Source of the DNA: Gigaspora margarita
Lineage: Eukaryota > Glomeromycota > Glomeromycetes > Diversisporales > Gigasporaceae
DNA: 64,000 bases
Reading direction: 5' to 3'
Assembly (NCBI GenBank): GCA_009809945.1
Contig: WTPW01000089.1
Location: forward strand, 568,323-632,322
Shown here one piece after another: positions 11,218 to 21,603 of this stretch (the stretch's first letter is position 1; each line of letters opens with the position of its first letter). The notes beneath the pieces were generated by a model. The model was not told the DNA's origin. It did not search any database and saw only the letters and a list, made by a program, of their open reading frames with translations. The position numbers were made by a program, and so were the translations under genes.

Positions 11218-11571
11218 TTAATTTGCTACATTATTTGTCAAGATTACATTATTCCAATATAAATCTAACAGCCGCTCGTAATTATTTCGAAGGTCGTCAT
11301 TCTCTTCTCTTAAGAATTGAATCGTTCTTCGCTGCTCTTCTTCTATTCTTCCAGCCCTCGTTTCTTCTAAATTTTTCTTTAATTCCTCTATCTCTTTCTT
11401 TTTCTTTTCTAACTCCAACGCTATCGCAACTTGACGGGCAGCCTCACAATTTGCCTTGTTCGATTCTTTTTGCTGTTTTAGTTGTTGTTCAAGTTCTTTT
11501 TCTTGTCGTAGTTTTTCCTTTTGCTTTTCTTGTTTATACTTGAAGGAGGTACATTTTGCTTTGCGTGGCAT
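11218..11571 (-). CDS. Short charged coiled-coil protein, unknown function
   Basis: I choose ATG at 11571 (117 residues), because the two broken copies keep ATG-CCA at the same place. An in-frame extension to 11688 is possible but not conserved. The product begins MPRKAKCTSFKYK and then becomes a long heptad-like helix rich in Lys, Glu, Gln and Arg (KLRQEKELEQQLKQQKES, later EKKKKEIEELKKNLEE). Its last 25 residues are less charged (NNYERLLDLYWNNVILTNN). No membrane segment or catalytic motif is visible. Three copies occur in the window and only this one is open, so it is either the most recent or a still-useful copy of a repeat-borne gene. A DNA-binding or multimerising role would be a guess. 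Confidence 0.55.
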   Translation of the reverse strand: MPRKAKCTSFKYKQEKQKEKLRQEKELEQQLKQQKESNKANCEAARQVAIALELEKKKKEIEELKKNLEETRAGRIEEEQRRTIQFLREENDDLRNNYERLLDLYWNNVILTNNVAN

Positions 11572-12146
11572 TTCTTTAAAATTAAAAACAAATAGGAATG
11601 AGAAACTGTTCGTTGTATGAATACCTAATGCAAAAAATTTCGAAACAACGTTAGTAAACCAGGCCACAAGCACTGTATACATACTCAATTATTTTTTGAG
11701 AAGAAAACTAAGGAAGCTAAGGTAGAAAGCGTTGAAATACAGACCAAATTTAGAAAGTTGTTGTTGTAGAAAAATATGAAACGCGTCAAAAATAGTGTGG
11801 AATTGTTGCAGAAAATGAATTTGTAATTTTATAAGGATTTACTTATATACCTACCGTCTGTATAGTATTATATCGTCAACAAGTAAAAATTGGTTTGATT
11901 AGCCAGTTGGCACATGATCTACAGAATTTGTTTTGATTTTGATAAGCGTGCGCGCTTCTAGTGAGGCCATAGGGTTAGGGAAGGAGAGGTGAAAGCTTGT
12001 TCAATTGGTATAATCTGCTATGGGCCTAGTTTATTACATTCTTTGGATAAGTGGAAGTCAATATAATTTTTTTTCGAAATTTTTTTGTATTGGTATGCAT
12101 ACGAAAGGACAATTTCATTTTTCTATTGGTTTTTAATATTATAGAA

Positions 12147-12310
12147 ATGCCACATAAGAGCAGAACCTCCTCCCACAAGTATAAATCAAGGAACAACAGC
12201 TACAACAACTACAACAACAATTGAAATAGTAAGAATCAAATAAGGCTAATCGTGAGGCTGCCGTCAAGTTGCAACTATATTGGAATTGAAGAAAAAGAAA
12301 GAATTTTAGC
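12147..12310 (+). pseudogene. Broken copy of the coiled-coil gene, right arm
   Basis: Starts MPHKSRTSSHKYKSRN, parallel to MPRKAKCTSFKYK of the 11571 gene, then is stopped by TGA after a run of Asn codons. After a frameshift it continues NKANREAAVKLQL, matching NKANCEAARQVAI. Inverted relative to the intact copy. Confidence 0.7.
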
Positions 12311-13295
12311 CTTAAGCAAGTCTAGATTTTCTGCTATTATCCGTTTTTTGCTTTACAGAACCTGTTCAAAAACAGAGCATTTTCCTTGATTAGAGATTGA
12401 ACGCACAATAAAATTCAAACTCCAGTTACCCACCGTTTACAGGCTGCATTACTGGACCGACCGTCAACCGGTTTATCCGAATAATTTATATTATTCGGAA
12501 AAACTAAATAATAATAGGATAGATTCAATGTGAACTATTTACTTAAAGCTTCACCTCACCTGATTCTAAGGAAACTTCCAAGTTTTTTAAATTAATAAGT
12601 TAAATCATTTTTATTGTACAGTTTATTAAACACATACCGAACTAATTCATTTCTAAAATTAAATTTGTATGACAGTACAGATGTAGATTGGCCCAAAATA
12701 CAAAACAAGAATGATTTATTGATGGTATTTCAATATATCGATGAAAGTTTTTCAAAAAAAAATTCAAGACCTTACTGGAAAATTAAATTATCTCTGCAGA
12801 TATGAAGCCACAGAAGTCCGATAATTTAATTAATTTCGATCGATATAGAGATATTATGGATTAAATATATAATTGGTATGTATAATTTAAAGATAATTTA
12901 TAATCTAAGGTTTCCTGTTATTAATCACATAGAAGCTCATGGGTTACAGTTTTTTGCAATAAGAATTCATAGGCTTTAGATTCATTATGTCGGAAATGTC
13001 AACCGGAAAAGGGCCTTCAACTACATACTATTTAATTAATTCATGAAAAAATGGAATTTGTTCCTAGGATTCCAGATTGTTATATTGAGTATAATTTTTA
13101 CGAAGTTAAACAATCACGATTGTGACCCAAACAATTAAAGTCTCGCTTGGCCTAAAACAACCTTTACGCGTAATATCTTTACTATACGTTTCTCTTTATT
13201 TATTACCAGTCAAAAGAATAACTTTTCATTCTTTATTTACATTTGTTAATTCTATTATTATTACGCATTCAGTGTAACACTTATACGATTTTACT

Positions 13296-13583
13296 AATTC
13301 CCCCACCTTTCTGATTGGCTAGGATTTTTTGCATGTCACCTTCTTTTTAAAATGTGATATCTTGGTTAGGGTTAGTGCCGGGTTAGAAGGCGACATTATA
13401 CTAAAATTTTGCAAGGAATTTTTTTTGCTAGTGCGCAAAAAGTGGTTTCTTAGGCGAGTTTTTATGATAAATGTGACTTTTCAAAAAAGAGCGATTGTTG
13501 TTTTGATTGTCACGTTACACCTGATCTTGTGTTCTGATTGGTCAGATCGGCGAAAGATCGGTAAAGGTGGGGGAAATTAGTGA
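13296..13583. mobile_element. MITE with CCCCCACCTTT ends
   Basis: ACTAATTCCCCCACCTTT at the left and AAAGGTGGGGGAAATTAGT at the right are inverted repeats, and further inside CTGATTGG pairs with its complement. An 83-codon plus frame (13329-13580) lies wholly within the element and I regard it as incidental. TTAGGG-like words occur near 13365. Confidence 0.8.
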
Positions 13584-13734
13584 ATGCCACTTAAACTTGA
13601 CTTTTCCATTATTTCGATGATCGACGATCACGGTACCTGTCATACCAGATCCCGATAATGCTGCCCAACGCTATCATGATCGTCATAATTCTGGCTGAAT
13701 GTGATGCCATTATAGATACCTGCCGAAATTATAG

Positions 13735-13810
13735 GTTTCGTCATTGAAAATGACGAAACTTTTAGTATTTCGTCAGGTCACGTGAATTTCGTCAGGCACC
13801 TTTAGGTGCC
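13735..13810. repeat. GTTTCGTCATT hairpin and GGCACC hairpin
   Basis: GTTTCGTCATT (13735-13745) pairs with AATGACGAAAC (13749-13759) over a 3-nt loop; two more TTTCGTCAG words follow; GGCACCTTTAGGTGCC (13795-13810) closes the block. Same word family as 71-107. Confidence 0.7.
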
Positions 13811-14182
13811 ACGTGTCCTGTTCGAAATTTTCGTTTTATCTTCACACTCTTCGCTTCGTTATTTATATCGTTATCAATTTGTATCCCTTTTACTAAGTAT
13901 AAGATTTCTTCGTAAACTATACGACAATAATCTTCAAAAGCGACCCGAATCTATGACCATTTTCCTAGGAATCCTGAATAAAATATCTTCATATAGAGCT
14001 CGTGGAGTGATTACTTTGTTCAAAAAATGGCTTGTTTTCATAAATCAGTGATTTATTTTTTATTATATTGCTATTTTTGGCATCCTAAAATAAAGATTCT
14101 TTATCAAACATGATATGTAGTGATAGGAATCCTCATTTTAGCCCAAATTTTTTGTTTTAGTTCTAAAAACTAGCTTCATTTT

Positions 14183-14345
14183 TTTCAGTAAATATGGTTG
14201 TCCAGCAATTTAACGGCAATCTCATTTTTTTCATTGTTCTAACCTTTCATCGAAAATACTTTGAATTTTAATGAGAAACCTCATGATTTTTTCAAATTAG
14301 AGGAACCGGATATTTGGGATTCGTAAACATACTTATTATTTTCGT
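14183..14345 (+). pseudogene. Right-arm counterpart of the 9642 remnant
   Basis: Plus frames read MVVQQFNGNLIFF near 14193 and, after a stop, NEKPHDFFKLEEPDIWDS near 14270. They align with VVPQIKGKIL and DEKLQKFFRSEELDIRDS of the left arm. Stops and frame changes make it non-functional. Confidence 0.45.
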
Positions 14346-15553
14346 TTTATAATAAGATGAATTGGTGATATTGTTAATGTAATTAAGGTCAGGTGCAATG
14401 TGAGTCAAAAAAGATCTTTTAATTTCCAAGAAAAAAAATTGATGCTAAATTAAAATTAATAAAACCAGTGAAATTAGGGTTAAAACGATTTGTTACCTGT
14501 TAGTAACAAGTAACATTTTTAATTAGGTTGTGGAAGATGGTTTCCTTTTTGAGTTATTGGAAAGGGAGTGTGACCCTGGAAGCAGTGATCGTTGAGTCGA
14601 AATGACAAAATAATGGTTATAGAGATCACTTGCCCTAAATAGACTTCATGCAGAAATGAACAATATCGAAAGAAATTATTTTACAGTCTCATTAAAATAT
14701 TTTGTTATAAATAAAGAGTTTGATCCCAGAAGTAAAAGAGTGCTTCCTCCATATATATAAATAACCATTAATGGAGAGAAATTGTGCGGCTCTACTCAAG
14801 GCATTGGATTTAGGTGAAATTTTCAAGGACTTTCTTCAAGTTATTGCCAACCCGAATATCCGAGTGATCGACGGTTCTACCCAGTCAGTTCCGAACTGTT
14901 CAATCAAAGCAATAAACATTTGACTGGCGTCACCCCGGTAAAATCGGTTAATTGGATCGTCATTACGCGCACCCGATTACTGCATTTTACTTCATTCTTT
15001 TACCGTTAACAAGCCCTTAAGTATTATATTATCTTCCTCATTTCATCTTTAATAAAGATAATAAACTGCTCTCCCAATATAAAAACTACCTTCTTTTTAA
15101 TGTCCTAATGATCACGGCTTATTGCTAAACTCGGCCACGATTTTCATAAGTCACTCCCCGAACCGTGATACTGGACATATGATTGATAATTAACCAATCA
15201 AATCATGCATTAGATCAGGATCGGAAAATAAATGAGTTTAGAATATGATAAATACTGTAATAATTATAACTGGTCATATTAAATTTATTTTATTCATATT
15301 ACAGAAAAAAACTAATAAGTAAACACTTTAACCTATAACCAGGAATCTCATTTGTGTCCTAATAGATACCATCATTTCCGATTCTATTTTCGACCTTCAA
15401 ATTCAGATCGACACTTTTGAAATTTGAAACCTAAATAGAATGAACTAGAATTTGTAATGTGTAGTGACGAATCGAAGATTACCGTAACTTTGCTGTAACT
15501 TGTTGTAAACTTTTCTCTGTAATATGTAATAATTATAATGAGTTACAACATTT

Positions 15554-15749
15554 TTACCATAACTTTATTATATTACAACAAGTCACGCACAATTCACCTG
15601 CACTTCGAATAATGTGCATATATGTTATTTCAGTAGCAATATGTAGTTTATCTGCCATTGTAATTTATAAAATTTGCTTTTAGATATTTTCGTAAAGTTT
15701 CTTCATTAGCATATTGCAAAACCATATTATAATATCCGTTACTATCCAT
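15554..15749 (-). pseudogene. Protein kinase domain fragment (TKL-like)
   Basis: Reading from 15749, the minus strand encodes MDSNGYYNMVLQYANEETLR then KYLKANFINYNG before a stop. In an overlapping frame from 15658 it encodes ADKLHIATEIT. The pattern YY-x-VLQYAN-x-x-TLR-x-YL-x-x-NF followed by ADKL-x-IA-x-EI is, from memory of the family, the hinge and helix D/E part of kinases expanded in Glomeromycotina, where WADKLRIAKEI is common. The Trp and a few bases are lost at the frameshift. The HRD catalytic loop and everything after it are absent. A dead fragment, not a working kinase. Confidence 0.6.
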
Positions 15750-16049
15750 TTTATTTGTATTAAATAAATATTTTTTCACAAAGCTTTTTTTTTTTTAAAA
15801 AAAAAAAAAAGTAATACTATGGCGAAACTAATTTCGACTAGATATTTTGGAAAAAAAATATTCTGCTTATTCAGAAATTCTGCTACCAAATATGGAAGTA
15901 TGTCCGAATTGCCCTGTACAAGATTATTGGACATTGTATAATGCCAACTAAAATTGCGCCTTATCGACACTGGACATTGCATAAGATAATTTGGAAATGT
16001 CCAATATCCAGTAAAAACCATCCAACCCTGATACCAAGGTATAAAATTT

Positions 16050-16400
16050 TACCCGTTGTACCCGAGTAAGCTATTTAAATGAGAATAAAACTTTAACGGA
16101 TGTATTAATGCAACTTGATTGGCCGATTTGCTAAAATTCGAGATATTATTGGTGTAACTATATCGGAATAACCCACATGTTCGAATGGTCGTACGTACCT
16201 GTTATTGGGTTATATAAAAGCCTGGTACGTACCTGATGGCATTTGCATATTAACACAATTATTCTTATTGCCTGGGTACAGTATTATCTAAATATATTTA
16301 CCCGAGTATTACCCGAGTATACAAGTATTACCCGGGTTGCCCTAGTTATTACCGGTTATCTGGCTACTCGCGGGTAACCTAAGTAGTACATGACCCGGGT
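16050..16400. repeat. ACCCGAGTA / ACCCGGGT-rich block
   Basis: Words such as TACCCGAGTA, TACCCGGGTT and GACCCGGGTAT recur about eight times in a locally GC-richer stretch. The left edge contains CCATCCAACCCTG, which resembles a hAT-like right terminus. Unit boundaries are unclear. Confidence 0.5.
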
Positions 16401-16930
16401 ATGATCTTAAACCTGAAATCGATAAGTTTATTAATTTAATTTCTTTGTTCTTTTATAACGTTACAAAATTTCTAATTGTATTTTGTCTTGTCTATGCTAT
16501 CACATAAATTTTAAGAAAAAAAAAATCATGAATTTCATTATAATTGGGATTGGGCTTGTAAAAAAAGAAGTATGAATTTAATCTTTCCTTATTGGCAGAT
16601 TTTTGAACATAATTAAATGCCTCATGTTTCTTTATCACCTGAATTCCCCATATTAATTACTCTTCTGATTTTTGAATTCGAATTTTTTTTTTTGAATTTA
16701 CTATGGATTTCCACATTTTAATTGTTTTATTTGGTTGTAAATTCCAAGAACATTGTTAAACAGTCCCAAAGTAGTATAGGTTGTTGTAGTTGATTGATAC
16801 CTACTGGTACATGAAAGTAATTAATCCGGATCATATGGGTAACAATAGATTTAAATTTCAAATCGTAAATTAATCGATTATCCAGATTATTAGAAATGAG
16901 CGTTCCAGTAACGACTTATAAACGGGTGTT

Positions 16931-18889
16931 CTCAAGCGTTTCAATTAATGGGTCAAAATGTGCCGGAAATGTGTCGGAAGCTAGCGGAAGATATTATAAT
17001 CCGATCAAACGTGATTATCATTAGGTATGAAACATTGTTTATTACATCAAAGAAATAATTTTAAAACTGATCAGTGAGCTTATCATTTCAATTAACAACA
17101 TTTTGTTCCTTTTTCCTGCGCTGGTTTATCAAAACTTTATAATTATTAGAGTCAATAGAGCAGTTTCATAATTTTGCTCGTTATCGCACTGACGTACTGT
17201 ATTATTAATTAAATATTTTCAACAAATAAACATTAGAATGCTCAATGATAATATTATTGCCATTGATAAATTGTATAATAATAGGGGGATTCAGAGTTAA
17301 CTTATTTCAAAAATAAGTGAGAGTTTAAAAAGATCCTATTTCTAGTTTAAAATTCCAAATCAAATATTAACAGTTAAATATGCGTAGCCGGTGATAAAAT
17401 TAGCCTTTTCTACCGATGAACGATTATGTAAATCAGTATACTTTTTTTTTTTAAAAAAAAAAATAGGATTTATATGTTACTTATTTTATCTAAATCAAAC
17501 ATCAAAATCGTTAACTTTGAAATCCCTAATTTATGGAAACCGCAAATGTGTAAATAAGTAATAGAGCAAGCACTGATTGGAAAGTAGCTTAATGATGGCA
17601 AAAGATGTCGCGAAACATGTGATCACCGATCTTTCCGGTCCCACATATAATCATTTAATGTAATCTAAGTACAAAGTTAATAGGTCGGAGCTCCAATTTT
17701 TGATTATGTAAAATAAATTAATTATTCGGTCAAGTGAGCTCATTATCGCGATGAAAAAAAAAAGATGGCCAGAGATAGGATGGGAAAGTAATTTGGTAAG
17801 TAATAATGACATATGACTTATCCCTTACTTAATATTAAGTAATATTAAATAATTATTATATGGGGTCTTTGTCTTGAAAATAGGGATCCGAGGTCCCCAA
17901 TCCAAAATTAAGATTTTGCTAAATCTTAATTTATGAAACACATAGCTCTTTTTGTGCCAATTTTATAACCTGTTAACTAATATTAAAATGAGTTATGGAA
18001 GTTTGGGGAAATTTGGCGGAAAATTTTTGAATATCTAAAAATAGAATGGAAATGATCGACTAGCGGATAAATATTTTACCATCAATTTTGAACGGGACGT
18101 TGTTACACAATTTTAATTTTTTTATCCAATAATAAAAAATTTTGCGAAGATCATATCTAAAATTAGCGGGAAATAAAATTTGGGTTGTTTGCTTGCGTTA
18201 CATAATCTTGATTTGCTGTTTACTCAAAAAAATTTTCTAGCGCCGTAACATAAAAAAACATTTAAAACCATTTTTAAAATCAAACAAACATGTTTTTTAT
18301 TATCGTGTTTTAAAACATTTCCCATCCCTACTTATTACGTACATACATAGCGAGTGATCAAAATTGAGATTGAACGAAAAATTGCTGCTAAGAATAAAAT
18401 TATTTATTATTACCTGATGCAAGGTGATGTTAAGTAATATTAAGTAATAATATGTAATTGACTTTGTCCATCTCCAATCAGAGACCATCTTTTTTTTATC
18501 ATAAAGTTGCGTTGATTGGCTAAAAAATCTAATATCCGCATTTCGCGACATGAATCTTTAGTAAAATCACCATAAGGATTACTTCAGTTAATTGTAATAC
18601 TTGTGCATGATCTCTATAACTAGCCAATCACATTGAGTGAGATACTTTAAAGCATCCTATGCTACCTCTGATTGGAATCTTTATTTGTTCCTTCGTAGCA
18701 ATTGAGCAGCAATCATTACAATCATTACAATAATTAACAAATCACAACAATGACTATATTTGTGCAGATTTCAATAATATACGTTTGTGCTATTGATTTT
18801 TATTTTAAATTGTTATATGAATTGCTAAAATTATGTCATAACTGTAGTGTACTATTCGATCTGTAGGAAATCGCATGCTTGAGAGCACT
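16931..18889. other. Repeat-derived AT-rich stretch, no gene
   Basis: Contains an oligo(T)-oligo(A) junction (17443-17463). There is a possible hAT-like element bounded by TAGGATGGGAAA (17776) and TTTCCCATCCCTA (to about 18330), without a clear duplication. Short TAAGTAATATTAAG repeats occur near 17835 and 18430. No credible coding region. Confidence 0.4.
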
Positions 18890-18894
18890 CCAAG

Positions 18895-19143
18895 TTGGTT
18901 AAAAAAAGTGAAGTCGAGCTTGGCAATTTTAGGTTATCCGAATATATATCAAAATTAATCACATTAACGAATAAACCAATACAGAAAAACTTTGTTGATC
19001 TAAATATATATAACATGATCAGACCATATAGGTTGTTTGGGAAATTTGACTTTGATAGAGACATCAAAGTTAATTCAAACACAGATTTAATTGGATTAAT
19101 TAAGGTCTTACAATTACTGAATTATGATTTATATGTTAAATGA
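18895..19143 (+). CDS. Possible coding fragment, unrecognised
   Basis: A plus-strand frame of 82 codons with segments KSEVELGNFRLSEYISKL, KNFVDLNIYNMIRPYRLFGK and SNTDLIGLIKVLQLLNYDL. The first codon is TTG with a TGA just before it, so if real it must be a downstream exon or a truncated gene. A CTGTAG that could be a splice acceptor lies at about 18861-18866. The opposite strand is also open (18852-19082). It lies 290 bp upstream of the F-box gene in the same direction, with no evidence that they are joined. Confidence 0.25.
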   Translation: MVKKSEVELGNFRLSEYISKLITLTNKPIQKNFVDLNIYNMIRPYRLFGKFDFDRDIKVNSNTDLIGLIKVLQLLNYDLYVK

Positions 19144-19369
19144 AAATCATTTTGTGACTTAATGTTTGGTAATCGAATAAACATTTAACTTATGAGAGAT
19201 AATACTTTTTATTTCTACGAATAATATTATAAATTAAATTCATTATTTTGTTACACACAAATTGGGTTGATACAATGAATTGAAACAATATATGACGATA
19301 CTAATCTTAATGATTGTGCTTTTAGAAATATGAGGTGATACTTATTATACAATACGTACTACATACTTG

Positions 19370-19377
19370 TATATAAC
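19370..19377 (+). promoter_or_regulatory. TATA-like box of the F-box gene
   Basis: GTATATAA lies 56-63 bp before the ATG at 19433, a plausible TATA position. The leader between them is AT-rich. Inferred only from sequence and position. Confidence 0.4.
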
Positions 19378-19432
19378 GATAATCATTTTAGTTATTTAAC
19401 TAAGACGGTACGCATTTACGAAGCATTTTAAG

Positions 19433-20662
19433 ATGATATTACTCCCAAATGAATGTCTTTTTAATATATTTATAAACCTTAAGGACAATTATAAAACCTT
19501 ATTTTCTTGTCTTCTCGTAAATCGCCAATGGTGCAGAATTGTTGTACCGATATTATGGAGTAAATTAGACATTTCTAATAATCTTGTTCTGGTAAAAAAT
19601 TGTCTATTAACATTAAACAAAGAGGAAAAGGAATTATTAAAACAATTTGAAATAATAATTCCTGATAATCCAAAATCAAAACCATTATTTGAATACGTAT
19701 CTTATTGTGAAGTTATCAAGCTTAATTCTGATAATGGAATCATAAATTGGCTTAATTATGAAAAGTATGGACCTTGTGATCTAGAAGCTACGACCAAATT
19801 TGGAGAGATGGTGTATTGGATTACTCATTTATGGCACGGACATCGTGATCTAACTTATAATCCTTACAGTGAAAGATCAAAAAATATGGTTAAAACAATT
19901 AAATATACTTTAATTAAAATGTTTCTACGAACAAAAAAAGTAATAACTTTAAAATCATTTAACACTTTGCTTGGATCTGAGGTTGATTTAATGATAGAAG
20001 CTGTTCATAAAAATATTGCTTTAAAACGCTTGATTCTTCGTAACAATCAGCTTTGCAATGAAGTTGGAGAAGCATTTGCAAAAGCTCTTTACAATAATAC
20101 TATGTTAATTCAATTGTCTTTTTCGGGAAATAATCTTAATTCTGAAGGTGTGAAAGCTCTGACTAATGTTCTTCGTGTGAATACTACTCTGAAGCATCTA
20201 TGTCTCAATAATAATAATATTGATTCTGAAGGTGGAAAAGCACTAGCTGAAGTTCTTTATGTAAATACTACTTTGACACATCTATGTCTTAATTATAATT
20301 CTCTTGGTTCTGAAGGTGGGAAAGCGTTAGCAAAGGCACTTTGTAAAAATAAAACTCTGATCTATCTGAGCATTACTAATAATTTACTTGGTTATGAAGG
20401 TGCGAAAGCACTAGCTGAAGCTCTTTATAAAAATAATACTTTGACTCATTTAATTCTTCAACATAATAACATTTTTTCTGAGGGAGGTAAAATATTTATT
20501 AAAGCTATTTCTAAAAATACTAGACTATCTTTATTATATCTTAAAGGTAATGAAATTAATTATCAAGTACGTGTTAAACTCATAAATACTCTTCAAAAAA
20601 AAAAGATTTTAACTGATTTGAATCGTAACCGGAGGGATTCTCTTCCCTGCTTAGTTTCTTAA
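19433..20662 (+). CDS. F-box protein with leucine-rich repeats
   Basis: A single uninterrupted 409-residue frame and the only clear conventional gene here. Residues 1-46 are an F-box (LPNECLFNIFINL... LLVNRQWCRIVVPILWSKLD), the part that binds Skp1 in SCF ubiquitin ligases. From about 165 to 396 there are seven or eight ribonuclease-inhibitor-type leucine-rich repeats of 28 residues, for example 250-277 and 278-305, with the pattern NTTLKHLCLNNN then EGGKALAEVL. These would select the substrate. No signal peptide or membrane segment, so it is probably cytosolic or nuclear. The ATG has A at -3. There are no introns. Glomeromycotina carry very large families of such F-box/LRR genes; the target is unknown. 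The LRR block is nearly repetitive at DNA level. Confidence 0.93.
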   Translation: MILLPNECLFNIFINLKDNYKTLFSCLLVNRQWCRIVVPILWSKLDISNNLVLVKNCLLTLNKEEKELLKQFEIIIPDNPKSKPLFEYVSYCEVIKLNSDNGIINWLNYEKYGPCDLEATTKFGEMVYWITHLWHGHRDLTYNPYSERSKNMVKTIKYTLIKMFLRTKKVITLKSFNTLLGSEVDLMIEAVHKNIALKRLILRNNQLCNEVGEAFAKALYNNTMLIQLSFSGNNLNSEGVKALTNVLRVNTTLKHLCLNNNNIDSEGGKALAEVLYVNTTLTHLCLNYNSLGSEGGKALAKALCKNKTLIYLSITNNLLGYEGAKALAEALYKNNTLTHLILQHNNIFSEGGKIFIKAISKNTRLSLLYLKGNEINYQVRVKLINTLQKKKILTDLNRNRRDSLPCLVS

Positions 20663-20735
20663 TTTTTTTTCACTTTCTATTTTCTATCACTATTATCATG
20701 ATGTATATATAATACTGTATTTTTCTCAAATAGAG

Positions 20736-20741
20736 AATAAA
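20736..20741 (+). terminator. Polyadenylation signal AATAAA
   Basis: AATAAA lies 74 bp after the F-box stop codon at the expected distance and strand. Confidence 0.45.
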
Positions 20742-21008
20742 ATTTCAATTTTTTAAATAATTATTAGAACATTAAATTTTTAACTCATATCACATTCATT
20801 TCCTTCATAATTGCTGTGTTCCGAAGTTTTCAGTAGGCATTTAAACCGTCCTATATCACATTATAGATCAAATATATTGTAGTTCATATTACAATGTACC
20901 GATAGCTCAATCACAGATAGGTCATAAAAATTTGTGCCATAAATTTATAATTTATTCAATTGCTTCATTACGGCACGTTTGTAAAATATCCCGAACGTGA
21001 TCACTTAA

Positions 21009-21133
21009 GGGTTTATTAATTTTCCCCAACACTTCATTATCGGAGTACTATAAAATTGATTAATAGCACAGATACTCCAATATGTGAATGATTAGTAGAA
21101 CCAATCAGAAGTGGTGGGAAAATTAATAAACTC
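21009..21133. mobile_element. MITE with 10-bp target duplication
   Basis: Terminal repeats GGGTTTATTAATTTTCCCC and GGGAAAATTAATAAACTC (inverted, few mismatches) enclose 125 bp. GATCACTTAA occurs exactly at 20999-21008 and 21134-21143. A 10-bp duplication fits Mutator-like elements. Non-coding. Confidence 0.92.
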
Positions 21134-21411
21134 GATCACTTAATTGATCTCATATAAATTACAGTAATAGATCTTGTCTAAACCGTGTTATGGATAATCC
21201 CTAACTTTAAATATCGATATTGATTTTTAATATTTAAGATAAAAATAGAATTGTGCATATCTAGACACAATGTTTGCAATTTGCTATCTGATTAACCAAC
21301 CAGCATTAGTTATAATTCTTGTCAATTTGTTTACATTAAAAGTTACAATGGTTACGGCTAATTTCCAAAGTCTATTTTTCTGAAATACCATTCTACCGAA
21401 GTCGTAATGCT

Positions 21412-21603
21412 GGCAATCCATTTTACTAACAAGACATAAATAGACCACGTCATTTCACCGACATCTTGTTTCACCGCCGAGTTTTTTTAAAAATTGCCCT
21501 AATAACAATGACCGGAATTAACTTGTCAGTGAAATGAATGTCGATGAAATAAACTATCGGTGAACTAAGTTGTCGGTGAAATGATTGTCAACTAAATGAA
21601 AGG
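21412..21603. mobile_element. MITE of the TTTCACYGACA family, copy 1
   Basis: Repeated words such as ATTTCACCGACA and TGTCAGTGAAAT face each other in the two halves. The block AATAACAATGACCGGAATTA followed by ACTTGTCAGTGAAAT matches the element at 41567-41833. Confidence 0.75.

Larger units (their letters stand above)
8200..11720 (+). repeat. Left arm of large degenerate inverted duplication
   Basis: Blocks in this interval match the reverse complement of 11945-16930 in strictly nested order: 8215-8290 with 16840-16905, 8590-8800 with 16560-16740, 9040-9350 with 14570-14760, 9690-9790 with 14270-14335, 9850-10000 with 13950-14230, 10030-10235 with 12890-13085, 10600-10860 with 12340-12550, 11395-11575 with 12147-12310. 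Identity is only moderate by eye, so the duplication is old, and both arms have later insertions. Confidence 0.8.
11730..16930 (-). repeat. Right arm of large degenerate inverted duplication
   Basis: Reverse-complement partner of 8200-11720, with the centre of symmetry near 11.86 kb. It is longer than the left arm because of insertions: a MITE at 13296-13583, about 150 bp at 13974-14125, and the 14.8-16.4 kb stretch that includes the kinase fragment and a CCCGAG-rich block. Confidence 0.75.

Noticed and set aside
13329..13580. 83-codon plus frame
   Set aside because: It lies entirely between the inverted ends of a MITE and shows no protein-like conservation.
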